Notes: generated from the sequence alone by a model not told the origin. Shown: positions 16,364 through 24,414, numbered from the stretch's first letter. The stretch is 27,175 nt of DNA from Rhodothermales bacterium (GCA_041391505.1 JAWKNW010000044.1:1-27175); one strand, 5' to 3'. Program-made: numbers and translations.

Positions 16364-16522
16364 GGCAAATCGGTTTCAATTCCCGCATAGCACGGCCATC
16401 CCCTGCGTTCCGCGAGGCGTCAGGCGGCGCCGGCCGGCGTTCCGCGTACCTCGTTTCACGCCTTCCCATCGGCCGGTCCTGTTGCAGCATGGGGCCGGCC
16501 GTACGTTTCGTGGAGGCATCCA

Positions 16523-16559
16523 AACGCCCGGTCGGGTTTTTTACATCGTGCCGGGCGTT
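16523..16559. terminator. Inverted repeat with T-run in the loop, possible terminator
   Basis: AACGCCCGG (16523-16531) pairs perfectly with CCGGGCGTT (16551-16559) around a 19-nt loop containing six T residues. A smaller alternative stem CCCG/CGGG (16527-16536) is followed directly by TTTTTT, which is the arrangement of a short intrinsic terminator on the plus strand. It lies about 160 bp after the repeat-protein stop. Confidence 0.4.
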
Positions 16560-16599
16560 GCCCGCGGAGGCGCGCCGTTCGTCCGATGCAGGATGCGGG

Positions 16600-16650
16600 G
16601 ATGCCGGATTTTACATCCAGGGCACCCTTTTTCGTTAGAAATCCGGCATC
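16600..16650. repeat. 12-bp perfect inverted repeat
   Basis: GATGCCGGATTT (16600-16611) and AAATCCGGCATC (16639-16650) are perfect complements around a 27-nt loop. With a bulge, the stem extends outwards through ATGCGGG (16593-16599) and CCCGCAT (16657-16663). Strong enough to fold as RNA on either strand; no T-tract follows, so it is not a typical terminator. Confidence 0.6.
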
Positions 16651-16755
16651 TTACCTCCCGCATGCTCGCATCGCTACGAAGGCGTGCGTGCCGTCACCTC
16701 GTTGATGCTTCCCGCTCCCTTGTGTGCCGCCGCGCGCCGTGCGTTGCATCGTAGA

Positions 16756-16784
16756 CGCGCCGTGGGTACTTTGTTTACGGCGCG
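16756..16784. repeat. 8-bp perfect inverted repeat enclosing a promoter-like TACTTTGT
   Basis: CGCGCCGT (16756-16763) and ACGGCGCG (16777-16784) are perfect complements. The 13-nt loop between them contains TACTTTGT, close to the Bacteroidota -7 element TAnnTTTG, about 120 bp before the HhH-GPD start. An operator-plus-promoter arrangement is possible; no matching -33 element is clear. Confidence 0.35.
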
Positions 16785-16894
16785 GTCTGACGATCGAACC
16801 GCGCCGCGGCATCGACCCTCTTCAGCAGGGGTGCCACGCACCACCACTGGCGCGGCGCCCGCTATCGGGATGTATCATGGGCGGTATCGACCGC

Positions 16895-17347
16895 ATGAAG
16901 CTCAATTTCGAGGAAACGGGAAGCTATACGCGCGACCCCGAAGCCGACCAGTTGTTGCGGGAAGACGGTAACGCGCTGCTCATCGGTACCTTGCTCGATC
17001 AGCAGGTGCGGGCCGAGGTAGCCTTTTCAGGTCCGCTCAAGCTGAAGCAGCGGCTCAAGCACCTCGATCTCACGAAGATAAGTGCGATGGATCCCGAGCG
17101 TTTCGCCGCGGTGTGCGCCGAAAAGCCCGGGATTCACCGGTACGCCAACATGATGGCCGGCCGCATCCAGAAACTCGCCGAGACCCTCCTCGCCGAATAC
17201 GGCGGAGACGGGAGCACGGTGTGGACCGCCGCCTCCGATGCGCGCGATTTCGAGAAACGCGCGAAAGCGCTTCCCGGATTCGGTCCCGGAAAAGTGCAAA
17301 CCCTCCGGCACGCGCTCGAGGTGTTCCAGAACGTTGCCTTCCATTGA
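16895..17347 (+). CDS. HhH-GPD-type base-excision repair-like protein, short form
   Basis: A 150-residue protein. RDPEADQLLREDGNALLIGTLLDQQV and AFSGPLKLKQRL match the small HhH-GPD-type proteins annotated as base excision repair in many bacteria. The C-terminus has a helix-hairpin-helix, LPGFGPGKVQTLRHAL, for DNA binding. Typical HhH-GPD glycosylases carry a catalytic Asp some 20 residues after this hairpin; here the protein ends after ten further residues, so the catalytic Asp is absent and glycosylase activity is doubtful, as seems general for this short family. Start 16895 begins just before the conserved region; ATG 16877 is an in-frame alternative. It is the second DNA-repair gene of the window but not adjacent to tag. 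Confidence 0.8.
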   Translation: MKLNFEETGSYTRDPEADQLLREDGNALLIGTLLDQQVRAEVAFSGPLKLKQRLKHLDLTKISAMDPERFAAVCAEKPGIHRYANMMAGRIQKLAETLLAEYGGDGSTVWTAASDARDFEKRAKALPGFGPGKVQTLRHALEVFQNVAFH

Positions 17348-17447
17348 CATAGATCCTGCCCGCCACGGGATCGGAGTGCGCCGGATAGCCGGCGGACGCC
17401 TGCTCCTGCGCAACCCTTGTATCACGCTCCATCCAACGTATTTCGTC

Positions 17448-20072
17448 ATGCCCCGCATCCGAATCACCTCTCTCCTTGCTCTCGCGTTCCTGTGGGCCTC
17501 CTGCTCGGGACTCGACGCATCCAAAAACGAAGTCAAGGCGCCTCCCACGGTGAAGCTGCCGACCGGCTTTTCCTACGACCACCTCTATTCGCCCTCGGAC
17601 AACGAGCAGGGCACCTGGGTCGCCCTCACGTTCGACGACAAGGGCCGCCTCATCGCCTCGGATCAGCACGGCGGCCTATACCGGATCACGATGCCGGCCA
17701 TCGGCGCGGCCGGCAAGACGGTCTCCGAGCCGATCGACCTCGAGATCGGCATGGCGCAGGGGTTGCTCTGGGCGTTCAATAGCCTGTATGTGGTCGTCAA
17801 CAGCCAGGAAGGCATCGGCGGGCACAGCAACGGCGTCTACCGCCTGCTGGACACCGACGGCGACGACCACCTCGACAAGATCGTGACGCTGCACCAGTTC
17901 ACGGGCGCGCCCGGCGAACACGGCCCGCACTCGATCATCCTGGCGCCCGACGGCAAGACCCTCTACCTGATCGCCGGCAACCACACGGACGTGCCGAACT
18001 ACGAAAACTCGCTCGTCCCGACGACCTGGGCCGAAGACCAGCTCGTGCCCCGCATCGTCGACCCGCGCGGCCACGCCATCGACCGGATGGCGCCCGGCGG
18101 ATGGGTCGCCCGGATGGATGAAAACGGCAACGGGCTGGAGCTCGTCAGCGCCGGCTACCGCAATCCGTTCGACCTCGCCTTCAACGCCGACGACGAACTC
18201 TTCGTGTTCGACGCCGACATGGAGTGGGACCTCGGGATGCCCTGGTACCGCCCGATCCGCGTCGTGCACGCCACCAGCGGCAGCGAATTCGGATGGCGGA
18301 CCGGGTCCGGCAAGTGGCGGGCGAACTATCCGGACAACCTGCCCGCGATCGTCGATATCGGCCAGGGCTCCCCGACGTCGGTCCTGATGGGCAATACGCT
18401 GAAATTCCCCCAGCGCTACCAGCGCGGCATGTTCGCGTTCGACTGGAGCTTCGGCACGATTTACTGGGTGGACCTCATCGCGGAGGGCAGCACCTATCGC
18501 GGCGAGCTGGAGGAATTCCTCTCCGGCGTGCCGCTGCCCGTGACGGACGGCGTGGCCGGCCCCGACGGCGCGCTGTACTTCGCGACCGGCGGCCGCAACC
18601 TGGAGTCGCACCTGTATCGCGTCTACTACACCGGCACGGAATCCACCGAGCGGTTGATCTACAAACAGCCCCGGCACGAGCGGGACATCCGGCACATGCT
18701 GGAAGCGTTCCACGGCCGGCGTGACGCCGAGGCGGTCCCGACGGCCTGGTTCTACCTCAATCATCCGGATCGCTTCATCCGCTACGCCGCCCGCGTGGCC
18801 ATCGAGCACCAGCCGGTCGACACCTGGAAGAACCGCGTCTTCGTCGACCCCGATCCGATCCGCCGCATCAACGGCGTGATCGCGCTCGCACACCAGGGCG
18901 ATGCCTCGATGCGCGACGCCGCGCTCGATGCGCTCTGGCGCGTCGACTACAACGCGCTGACCGAGGCGCAGCAGGTCGACCTGCTGCGGTCGTACGCGCT
19001 CGTCTTCATCCGGCTCGGCGAACCCGACGCCGCGTGGCGTCAGCGGGTCGTCAACCAGATCTCGCCGGCGTTTCCGTCGGAATCCGAGAACCTGAACCGC
19101 GAACTCAGCCTGGTGCTGAGCTACCTCGGCGCTCCCGGCGTCAACGAGACGACGCTCACGCTGCTGGAAACGGCGCGCGGCGGGCAGGGCAGCGTCCCGA
19201 TCCTGACGGACGAACTCACGGCCCGTAGCGAGCAGTATGGCAAAGCCATCATCGAGATGCGCGGCAACATGCCCTCGGCGCAGGAAATCGCCTACGCCTA
19301 CAACCTGAGCCACAGCAAGGAAGCCTGGAGCGAGACTCAGCTTCGGCGCTACTTCCAGTGGTTCTTCGAGGCGCTTCAGAAGAAGGGCGGCGCGAGCTAT
19401 CGGCCGTTCATCGAAAACATCCGGGCGAACGCCGTCGAGAATATCCCCGAAAGCCAGCTCGAAGCCATCGCCGACCTGGTGGGCGAATTCAGCGGCAAGC
19501 AGGGCGTCGACTTCGCCTCGCTGCCGCAGCCGGTAGGCCCCGGCAAGAACTGGAACCGGGGTGAGATCGGCCGGCTGCTGCGCGACCGCGTCGTCGAAGG
19601 CAAGGAAGTCCGCGACCTCGCGAACGGCGAGCGGATGTACCAGGCCTCGCTCTGCGCCGCCTGCCACACCATGCAGGGACAGGGCGGCAACATCGGCCCC
19701 GAGCTGACGACCGTCGGCAAGCGCTTCTCGCGGAACGACCTCGTCACGGCGATCACCCTGCCCAGCGACGCGGTGTCGGACCAGTACGCGTCGACCATCT
19801 TCACCCGGAAGGACGGGTCGCAGGTGATGGGGCGCGTCGTGAAACGCGAAAACGGGGTGATCACCGTGAACGTTAATCCGTTCGATCCGGCGACCGTCAT
19901 GACGGTCCAGGAAAGCGAGGTCGACAAGGAGGAAGTCTCCCCGATTTCGCCGATGCCGGCCCGGTTGATCGACCGGCTGAACGAAGATGAAATGCTCGAC
20001 CTGATCGTCTACGTCCTCGCCGGGGGCGATCCGGAGCACGAGCTGTACCATCCGGAACGCGCTTCGGAATAA
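17448..20072 (+). CDS. PQQ-type dehydrogenase-like beta-propeller fused to cytochrome c (lipoprotein)
   Basis: An 874-residue exported protein. ATG 17448 starts a lipoprotein signal (FLWASC, Cys19). Residues about 40-400 form a propeller of the membrane-bound sugar/sorbosone dehydrogenase type: GFSYDHLY, DDKGRLIASDQHGGLYRI, GYRNPFDLAFNADDELFVFDADMEWDLG and GPDGALYFATGGR. A helical, HEAT-like middle follows (about 410-690). The C-terminus is a cytochrome c domain with haem site CAACH (Cys736, Cys739, His740), then GNIGPELTTVG and a possible Met ligand in the SPMPARL segment, as in the putative haem-binding domain common in Planctomycetes and Bacteroidota. It would oxidise a sugar-like substrate and pass electrons to the haem; the substrate is unknown. 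Confidence 0.9.
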   Translation: MPRIRITSLLALAFLWASCSGLDASKNEVKAPPTVKLPTGFSYDHLYSPSDNEQGTWVALTFDDKGRLIASDQHGGLYRITMPAIGAAGKTVSEPIDLEIGMAQGLLWAFNSLYVVVNSQEGIGGHSNGVYRLLDTDGDDHLDKIVTLHQFTGAPGEHGPHSIILAPDGKTLYLIAGNHTDVPNYENSLVPTTWAEDQLVPRIVDPRGHAIDRMAPGGWVARMDENGNGLELVSAGYRNPFDLAFNADDELFVFDADMEWDLGMPWYRPIRVVHATSGSEFGWRTGSGKWRANYPDNLPAIVDIGQGSPTSVLMGNTLKFPQRYQRGMFAFDWSFGTIYWVDLIAEGSTYRGELEEFLSGVPLPVTDGVAGPDGALYFATGGRNLESHLYRVYYTGTESTERLIYKQPRHERDIRHMLEAFHGRRDAEAVPTAWFYLNHPDRFIRYAARVAIEHQPVDTWKNRVFVDPDPIRRINGVIALAHQGDASMRDAALDALWRVDYNALTEAQQVDLLRSYALVFIRLGEPDAAWRQRVVNQISPAFPSESENLNRELSLVLSYLGAPGVNETTLTLLETARGGQGSVPILTDELTARSEQYGKAIIEMRGNMPSAQEIAYAYNLSHSKEAWSETQLRRYFQWFFEALQKKGGASYRPFIENIRANAVENIPESQLEAIADLVGEFSGKQGVDFASLPQPVGPGKNWNRGEIGRLLRDRVVEGKEVRDLANGERMYQASLCAACHTMQGQGGNIGPELTTVGKRFSRNDLVTAITLPSDAVSDQYASTIFTRKDGSQVMGRVVKRENGVITVNVNPFDPATVMTVQESEVDKEEVSPISPMPARLIDRLNEDEMLDLIVYVLAGGDPEHELYHPERASE

Positions 20073-20083
20073 GCCAACGCCGC

Positions 20084-20347
20084 ATGATCGAACTGCACCG
20101 CACAGCCGGCTCCGAAGCCGGCGACGCTCTCGAAGAAACGCTGCGCGATCTGTGCGTTGCCCATCGTGTCGTGACCGTGGAGGCGGGGGGCGATCCCCCG
20201 CCTCCCTTCCTCCTGGAGGGAGGACGACGGTATGCCGGCGCGGAGATCCCGCCTTTCCTCGACATCCTCCGCGCCGAACTCCAGGCCAATCGCCTCGTTT
20301 CCGGCGACGCCTGCTACATCGATCCGCGCAACGGCCGCGTCTGTTGA
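20084..20347 (+). CDS. Small thioredoxin/GST-fold-like protein
   Basis: An 87-residue protein starting 11 bp after the dehydrogenase stop, so probably co-transcribed. The order of segments resembles a thioredoxin-like or glutathione S-transferase N-terminal fold: a first strand IELHRT, a helix GDALEETLRDLCVAHR, a strand VVTVEAG, then PPPPFLLEGGRRYAGAEIPPFLDILRAEL, which mimics the P.L..ggr.y.G...I..yL pattern of GST N-domains. There is no CxxC and no clear catalytic Ser or Cys in the first loop, so a redox role is not supported. Cys residues occur only at about 24, 78 and the last position. The family is unknown to me. Confidence 0.6.
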   Translation: MIELHRTAGSEAGDALEETLRDLCVAHRVVTVEAGGDPPPPFLLEGGRRYAGAEIPPFLDILRAELQANRLVSGDACYIDPRNGRVC

Positions 20348-20414
20348 TGCCGGCAAGATGTTAAAACTTTTACCTGTCAGGCTGTTTGCGCCTGTTATTC
20401 GACGGTGGGCCCTA

Positions 20415-20422
20415 TATTTTTG
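20415..20422 (+). promoter_or_regulatory. Candidate -7 element for the M28 peptidase
   Basis: TATTTTTG fits TAnnTTTG and lies 43 bp before the M28 start codon at 20465. An upstream TTTG (20385-20388) is 26 bp away, more than the usual 17-23, so the match is only partial. Confidence 0.3.
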
Positions 20423-20464
20423 ATGGAATTCGTGGCATCCATCAACTGAACCCAACGTCCAATC

Positions 20465-22078
20465 ATGACCGCAACCTATCGCCTGCGCGTCGCCTCGCTG
20501 ATAACCGGCCTCACGCTGTTCGTCGTTCCGACGTATGGCCAGCAGATGGCCGAGCCTGTCGACGAAGCGGTGGTCGAGCAAATCAAGAAAGAAGGGCTGG
20601 AAAACAGCCATGTCATGGAGTACCTGAGCTGGATGACCGACGTCTACGGTCCCCGGCTCACCGGCTCGCCGATGCTCGACAAAGCGAGCGACTGGGCTGC
20701 CGGCGAGATGACGTCCATCGGGCTGACCAACGTCCACAAGGACGACTGGGGCCCGTTCGGCAAAGGCTGGACGCTCGAATCGTTCTCGATCGTGGCGAAG
20801 ACGCCCGACGGCGGCTTCCCGGTCGTCGCCTACCCGAAAGCATGGTCCGCCGGCACGCCGGGGCCCGTCAGCGGCCAGGTGGTGCGGATCGAGGTGGAAT
20901 CGCTGGAAGAACTCGAGCCGTACCGCGGCAAGTTGAAAGACAAGATCGTCTTCTCGCAGAGCATCCGTGAACTCGAAGAGCCCTTCGAGCCGACGGCGCG
21001 CCGGCTGGACGACTCCGATCTGCTGCGCCTCGCCACGGCCGTGCCGCGCACGGGCGGCGGCAACTTCCGGGGCGGCCAGGGCGGCGCGATGCAGCTCCAG
21101 CGCCAGATCGCGAACTTCATCCTCGAGGAACGTCCCCTCGCCGTGATCGACCGCGGCACGAAGGGGGATTACGGGACCATCTTCGTGTCGAGTGCGAGCA
21201 TTCCCTCGGAGCAAGGCGCGAGCATCCGCGACGTCGACGCGCCGGCGTCGGTCCCGCAGTTCACCATGGCCGTCGAGCACTACAACCGCATCATGCGGCT
21301 GCTCGACAAGGACATTCCGGTCTCGATCGCCCTCGATCTGAAGGTGTCGTTCAAGACCGACGACCCGATGGAGTACAACATCATCGGCGAAATCGCCGGC
21401 ACGGATCCGCAGATCGGCGAGGAGCTGGTCATGCTAGGCGCGCACTACGACTCGTGGCACGCCGGCACCGGCGCGACCGACAACGCCTCCGGATCCGCCG
21501 TCATGATGGAGGCCATGCGCATCCTGAAGGCGGTGTACGACGCCAAAGGCCAGGGGCCGCGCCGCACGATCCGGATCGCCTTGTGGACCGGGGAGGAGCA
21601 GGGGCTGCTCGGCTCCCGCGCGTACGTGGGCGAGCACTTCGCCGAGTCGGCCGGCCGCGGCCAGCCGCCGTCCCGCCTGCTGCCCGACCACGAGAAGTTT
21701 TCGGGCTATTTCAATATGGATAACGGCACGGGCAAGATCCGCGGCGTCTACATGCAGGGCAACGAAGCCGTCGCGCCGATTTTCCGCGCCTGGCTCGCGC
21801 CCTTCAACGACATGGGCGCCGCGACGCTGACCCTGAACAACACGGGCGGCACGGACCACCTCTCGTTCGACGCCGTCGGGCTGCCGGGCTTCCAGTTCAT
21901 CCAGGAGCCGATCGCCTACAGCCCCAAGACGCACCACTCGAACATGGACGTCTACGACCACACGATCGCCGACGACCTGAAGCAGGCCGCCACGATCATC
22001 GCGTCGTTCGTCTACCACACCGCGCAGCGGGACGAGAAGCTGCCCCGCAAGCCCATGCCGGCGCCGCCCGGGCCGTGA
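20465..22078 (+). CDS. M28-family zinc aminopeptidase, exported
   Basis: A 537-residue peptidase with a signal peptide ending at about residue 26 (VVPTYGQ). A lid or PA-like insert spans about 120-290, then comes the M28 catalytic domain. The two-zinc site is complete: His327 in LGAHYDS, Asp339 (bridging) in GATDNASG, Glu377 (catalytic) and Glu378 in TGEEQGLLGS, Asp419 in NMDNG, and His490 or His491 in KTHHSNMD. Family members release N-terminal amino acids from peptides. Together with the DPP IV-like and S33 enzymes upstream it would complete envelope peptide breakdown, which is inference. It ends in a repeat-rich gap and is convergent with a GNAT gene. Confidence 0.93.
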   Translation: MTATYRLRVASLITGLTLFVVPTYGQQMAEPVDEAVVEQIKKEGLENSHVMEYLSWMTDVYGPRLTGSPMLDKASDWAAGEMTSIGLTNVHKDDWGPFGKGWTLESFSIVAKTPDGGFPVVAYPKAWSAGTPGPVSGQVVRIEVESLEELEPYRGKLKDKIVFSQSIRELEEPFEPTARRLDDSDLLRLATAVPRTGGGNFRGGQGGAMQLQRQIANFILEERPLAVIDRGTKGDYGTIFVSSASIPSEQGASIRDVDAPASVPQFTMAVEHYNRIMRLLDKDIPVSIALDLKVSFKTDDPMEYNIIGEIAGTDPQIGEELVMLGAHYDSWHAGTGATDNASGSAVMMEAMRILKAVYDAKGQGPRRTIRIALWTGEEQGLLGSRAYVGEHFAESAGRGQPPSRLLPDHEKFSGYFNMDNGTGKIRGVYMQGNEAVAPIFRAWLAPFNDMGAATLTLNNTGGTDHLSFDAVGLPGFQFIQEPIAYSPKTHHSNMDVYDHTIADDLKQAATIIASFVYHTAQRDEKLPRKPMPAPPGP

Positions 22079-22080
22079 TT

Positions 22081-22163
22081 GCTGGTGGGGGTTTGGGAGT
22101 ATGGGGGTTTGGGTGTAGCAGGCGCTGCCACACCCCCGCACTCCCAAACTCCCGAACCCCAGC
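22081..22163. repeat. Inverted repeat built of 8-bp G-rich repeats between convergent genes
   Basis: Left arm 22081-22120 consists of about four octamers (TGGGGGTT, TGGGAGTA and similar). The right arm 22126-22163 is their imperfect reverse complement, also in 8-bp steps. The arms are about 40 and 38 nt, so the pairing needs a few bulges, with a 5-nt loop (GGCGC region). The array starts two bases after the M28 stop and ends nine bases before the stop of the convergent GNAT gene, so it fills the gap completely. Likely works as a bidirectional terminator if it folds; the left strand is also very G-rich. Confidence 0.85.
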
Positions 22164-22172
22164 CTCCCCCTC

Positions 22173-22718
22173 TCAAAAACCCGCGTACTCCTGCTTCAGG
22201 ATGCCGTACAGCTCCGCGTCCTCGAACCGGTTGAAGCGGAGGTAATGCTGTCGCTGGCAGCCCTCGTGCCGCATGCCGATCTTGACCAGGATTTTTCCCG
22301 ATGCGGGATTGCTGCTGAAGTGCGCGGCGTAGATCCGGTTTAGCCCCAGGTCGTTGAAGCCGTACCGCACCGCCGCATGCGCGGCTTCGGTGGCGTAGCC
22401 CATCCCCCAGTACGTTACGCCGAGCCAGTAGCCGAGCTGGGCGTGGTGATAGGCCGGCTCGATCATCAATCCGATCGAACCCATCAGGTGCGACGTTTCG
22501 CGGTGGACGATGGCGAAGTTGGTCAGTTTGCCGGCGAGGTAGTCTTCCTCCTGGTGCCGGATCCACGCCTCGGCATGGCTGGCTTTGTAGGGATAGGGGA
22601 GGAAAGTCCCGCGAGCGACCGCTTCGCTGCCGGCGAGCCGCTCCACGTCGGCGGCGTCGTCGCGTGTAAAGCCGCGAAGCAGCAGCCGGTCGGTTTCCAG
22701 GACGGGGTGCGTCCGCAT
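22173..22718 (-). CDS. GNAT-family N-acetyltransferase (RimJ/RimL-like)
   Basis: A 181-residue cytosolic acetyltransferase of the RimJ/RimL group. LETDRLLLRGFTRDDAADVERL is the standard opening. The acetyl-CoA site is in LGYWLGVTYWGMGYATEAAHAAVRYGF, with the Q/R-x-x-G-x-G/A loop replaced by YWGMGYA. N-P-A-S-G-K-I-L-V-K-I-G-M-R-H-E-G is the family C-terminal signature. Related enzymes acetylate ribosomal protein N-termini, amino acids or small amines; the substrate here is unknown. It starts 27 bp after the end of the co-directional DoxX-like gene, so the two probably form an operon. Confidence 0.9.
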   Translation of the reverse strand: MRTHPVLETDRLLLRGFTRDDAADVERLAGSEAVARGTFLPYPYKASHAEAWIRHQEEDYLAGKLTNFAIVHRETSHLMGSIGLMIEPAYHHAQLGYWLGVTYWGMGYATEAAHAAVRYGFNDLGLNRIYAAHFSSNPASGKILVKIGMRHEGCQRQHYLRFNRFEDAELYGILKQEYAGF

Positions 22719-22745
22719 GGCTGGCGATGGAGGGTGGCAGATCGG

Positions 22746-23426
22746 TCAGGCGCTGCGCATGCCGTTCAGATGCCACCGCATGAGGAGACCGCCGAGGAAG
22801 CCGGCGGCGGTGAACACGACGGCACCGATCGCGCCGACGGATTCAATGACCGAAAAGCGCGTCATATAAGCAAGTCCGAAGACGGCCGCCGCCGCGGCCC
22901 CCCACAACAGGGGCTCCCAGCCGAACACACGCTTGGGCGTCGTCGCCGGCCTGGCAAACAGCCTCAGATCGCGAAACCGGTCGTATTCCCAGCAAAGCAG
23001 AAAGATCGAGGCGAGCAGCATCAGGCCCGTGATGTAGGGCGTGCCGGTGAAGTGCAGCGAAACGGTGATGATGAAGATGTTCAGGATGATCGGAAAATAG
23101 ACGACCGCGCCGAGCGCCGTGGTGCGCGGGATCAAGAGCAGCAGCGCCGCCGTTACTTGCGCCAGACCGATGAAGCGATAATAGAATCCGGATTGGTAGA
23201 GCGCTTCGAAGAAATACCCGATCGGCGTGTCGGGTGAGATCGACGTGAACCGGTTGCCCAGCACTTTCGTGAGCCCCGACGGAAGAAAGGCGGCCGCCAG
23301 CAGGAGCCGGGATACCACGGCCAGACGCTGCCACACAGGATTTCGCGTAACGCGTGCGTGGAATCGGGCAATAAAATGGGTATCCTTAGCATCTTGTCCC
23401 GTAGTTTCGGATTCCATCGTCATCAT
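22746..23426 (-). CDS. DoxX-like integral membrane protein
   Basis: A 226-residue membrane protein. After a polar N-terminus (about 1-35) the segment RLLLAAAFLPSGLTKVLGNRF is the DoxX-family opening, followed by GYFFEALYQSGFYYRFIGLAQVTAALLLLIPRTTALGAV and further helices, about six in all. The C-terminal two helices (about 165-215) go beyond the usual four. Three near-identical start options (23426, 23423, 23417) exist; the first is used. Its start is only 17 bp from that of the divergent YdjM-like gene, so the promoters must overlap the coding regions or one start is misplaced. Function unknown; DoxX relatives are linked to redox processes. Confidence 0.78.
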   Translation of the reverse strand: MMTMESETTGQDAKDTHFIARFHARVTRNPVWQRLAVVSRLLLAAAFLPSGLTKVLGNRFTSISPDTPIGYFFEALYQSGFYYRFIGLAQVTAALLLLIPRTTALGAVVYFPIILNIFIITVSLHFTGTPYITGLMLLASIFLLCWEYDRFRDLRLFARPATTPKRVFGWEPLLWGAAAAAVFGLAYMTRFSVIESVGAIGAVVFTAAGFLGGLLMRWHLNGMRSA

Positions 23427-23443
23427 ATTGCGTACCTACCCCT

Positions 23444-24094
23444 ATGTTTGTCGGTCATTATGCCGTCAGTATGGCGCTGAAAAGCAAGGATAAGAAGGCC
23501 TCGCTGGGTGTTCTGTTTCTTGCCGTACAGTTCGTCGATATCCTGTTCTTCCCGCTGGCGGTGTTTGGCGTCGAGCGGTTTCGTATCGAGGAGAACTATA
23601 CCGCGGCATCCGATCTGGTTCTCGAGTACATGCCCTTCACCCACAGCCTCGCGGCGGCGCTGGTATGGGGCCTGATCGCCTTCGTGGTCTTCCGGCTGTA
23701 CGCCGGCGGTCGCCGGCTGCCGGCCGTCATGGCGGTCGCGGTGGCCTCGCACTGGTTCCTCGATCTCATCGTCCACACCCCGGACCTGCCGCTGCTGTTC
23801 GACGACGGGCCGAAAGTCGGATTCGGTCTGTGGAATTACCCGGCGATCACGTTCGTACTGGAATCCGTACTGCTCGTCATCGGCCTGAGCATGTACATGC
23901 GCGCTACCCATGCCCGGACACGCATCGGGCAGTACGGCATGCCGGCGCTCGTCGTTGCGCTCGTCGTGATAAATGCCATCAACCTGTTCGGCGCGCCGCC
24001 CGACGAGACCATCCGCGCGCTGGCGGCCTCCGCGCTGATGCTCTATTTCGCCATCGCGACGCTCGCTTTCTGGCTGGACCGCCACCGGGGGTAG
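23444..24094 (+). CDS. YdjM-like integral membrane protein
   Basis: A 216-residue membrane protein with about six helices. Charged residues conserved in the YdjM-type family (membrane metal-dependent hydrolase-like) sit in the membrane region: His5 in VGHYAVSMALK, Asp31 in QFVDILFFPLAV, His in MPFTHSLAA and the ASHWFLDLIVHTPDLP segment. This spacing of His and Asp suggests a metal site, but activity has not been shown for most members. Start ATG 23444 is supported by VGHYAVSMAL, the family N-terminus. Divergent from the DoxX-like gene with a 17-bp gap. A repeat complex follows the stop directly. Confidence 0.72.
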   Translation: MFVGHYAVSMALKSKDKKASLGVLFLAVQFVDILFFPLAVFGVERFRIEENYTAASDLVLEYMPFTHSLAAALVWGLIAFVVFRLYAGGRRLPAVMAVAVASHWFLDLIVHTPDLPLLFDDGPKVGFGLWNYPAITFVLESVLLVIGLSMYMRATHARTRIGQYGMPALVVALVVINAINLFGAPPDETIRALAASALMLYFAIATLAFWLDRHRG

Positions 24095-24100
24095 GGGCGT

Positions 24101-24156
24101 AAGGCGGTTCAAGGTCAAAGGTTCAGGGTTTAACGCGGGCCTCCTTGAACATCCTT
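24101..24156. repeat. Heptamer repeat with inverted arms after the YdjM-like gene
   Basis: Four 7-mers run from 24107 to 24134 (GTTCAAG, GTCAAAG, GTTCAGG, GTTTAAC). AAGGCGGTTCAAGG (24101-24114) pairs with CCTTGAACATCCTT (24143-24156) at 12 of 14 positions, so the array also forms a hairpin, starting six bases after the stop codon. Possible terminator. Confidence 0.75.
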
Positions 24157-24160
24157 CCTT
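24124..24160 (+). repeat. 37-bp direct repeat, copy 1
   Basis: CAGG-TTTAA-GCGGGCCTCC... to CCTTCCTT. Identical at 35 of 37 positions to 24414-24450, exactly 290 bp downstream. The two copies flank a ~250-bp palindromic element. Confidence 0.9.
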
Positions 24161-24414
24161 GAGAAACTGTTGAGAAATAAAAAAGGGTTGTCTTCCTGAG
24201 CCCCCGGCGCTTGCGACGGGGTTGTCGAAAGCCCGCTCTCGCGAACGCGGGGGACCTCCCGAATCACTCGCGCAGGGCTCCCATGAGCGTCTCACGGTGG
24301 TTCGAGAGGTCTCCCCGCGTTCGCGCGGACGGGCATTCATCACGCCCACAGCAAGCGGAGAGCGGTTCAGGATGACGCGCCGAGAAGGATTTTTGAAAAT
24401 CCCAACCGTTTCTC
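24161..24414. mobile_element. Noncoding palindromic element with nested inverted repeats (MITE-like)
   Basis: About 254 bp with three nested inverted repeats in proper order: GAGAAACTGTTGAGA (24161-24175) against 24400-24414 (13/15); GTCTTCCTGAGCC (24190-24202) against 24364-24376 (11/13); and a 23-bp segment at 24241-24263 against 24301-24324 (22 of 24 with one gap). The unpaired centre is about 24264-24300. It has no coding capacity and is flanked by 37-bp direct repeats. This could be a miniature inverted-repeat element or a large intergenic hairpin repeat; 37 bp is long for a target-site duplication, so the mobile label is tentative. Confidence 0.5.

Larger units (their letters stand above)
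16364..16894. other. 531-bp gap without a supported gene, rich in inverted repeats
   Basis: No convincing coding region is seen between the repeat protein and the HhH-GPD gene. Open frames here start inside GC-rich sequence and resemble no protein I know. The gap holds three perfect inverted repeats (16523-16559, 16600-16650, 16756-16784; listed separately) and a twice-occurring GCGTTCCGCG. A small RNA or long leader is possible but not demonstrated. Confidence 0.5.

Noticed and set aside
17676..20051. 791-codon antisense frame over the dehydrogenase
   Set aside because: Shadow of a clear gene; composition rich in Arg, Val, Asp, His with no motifs.
22081..22120. Telomere- or quadruplex-type G-rich array as an independent element
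   Set aside because: Its complement on the right arm shows that it is one half of an inverted repeat; quadruplex formation remains only a side possibility.
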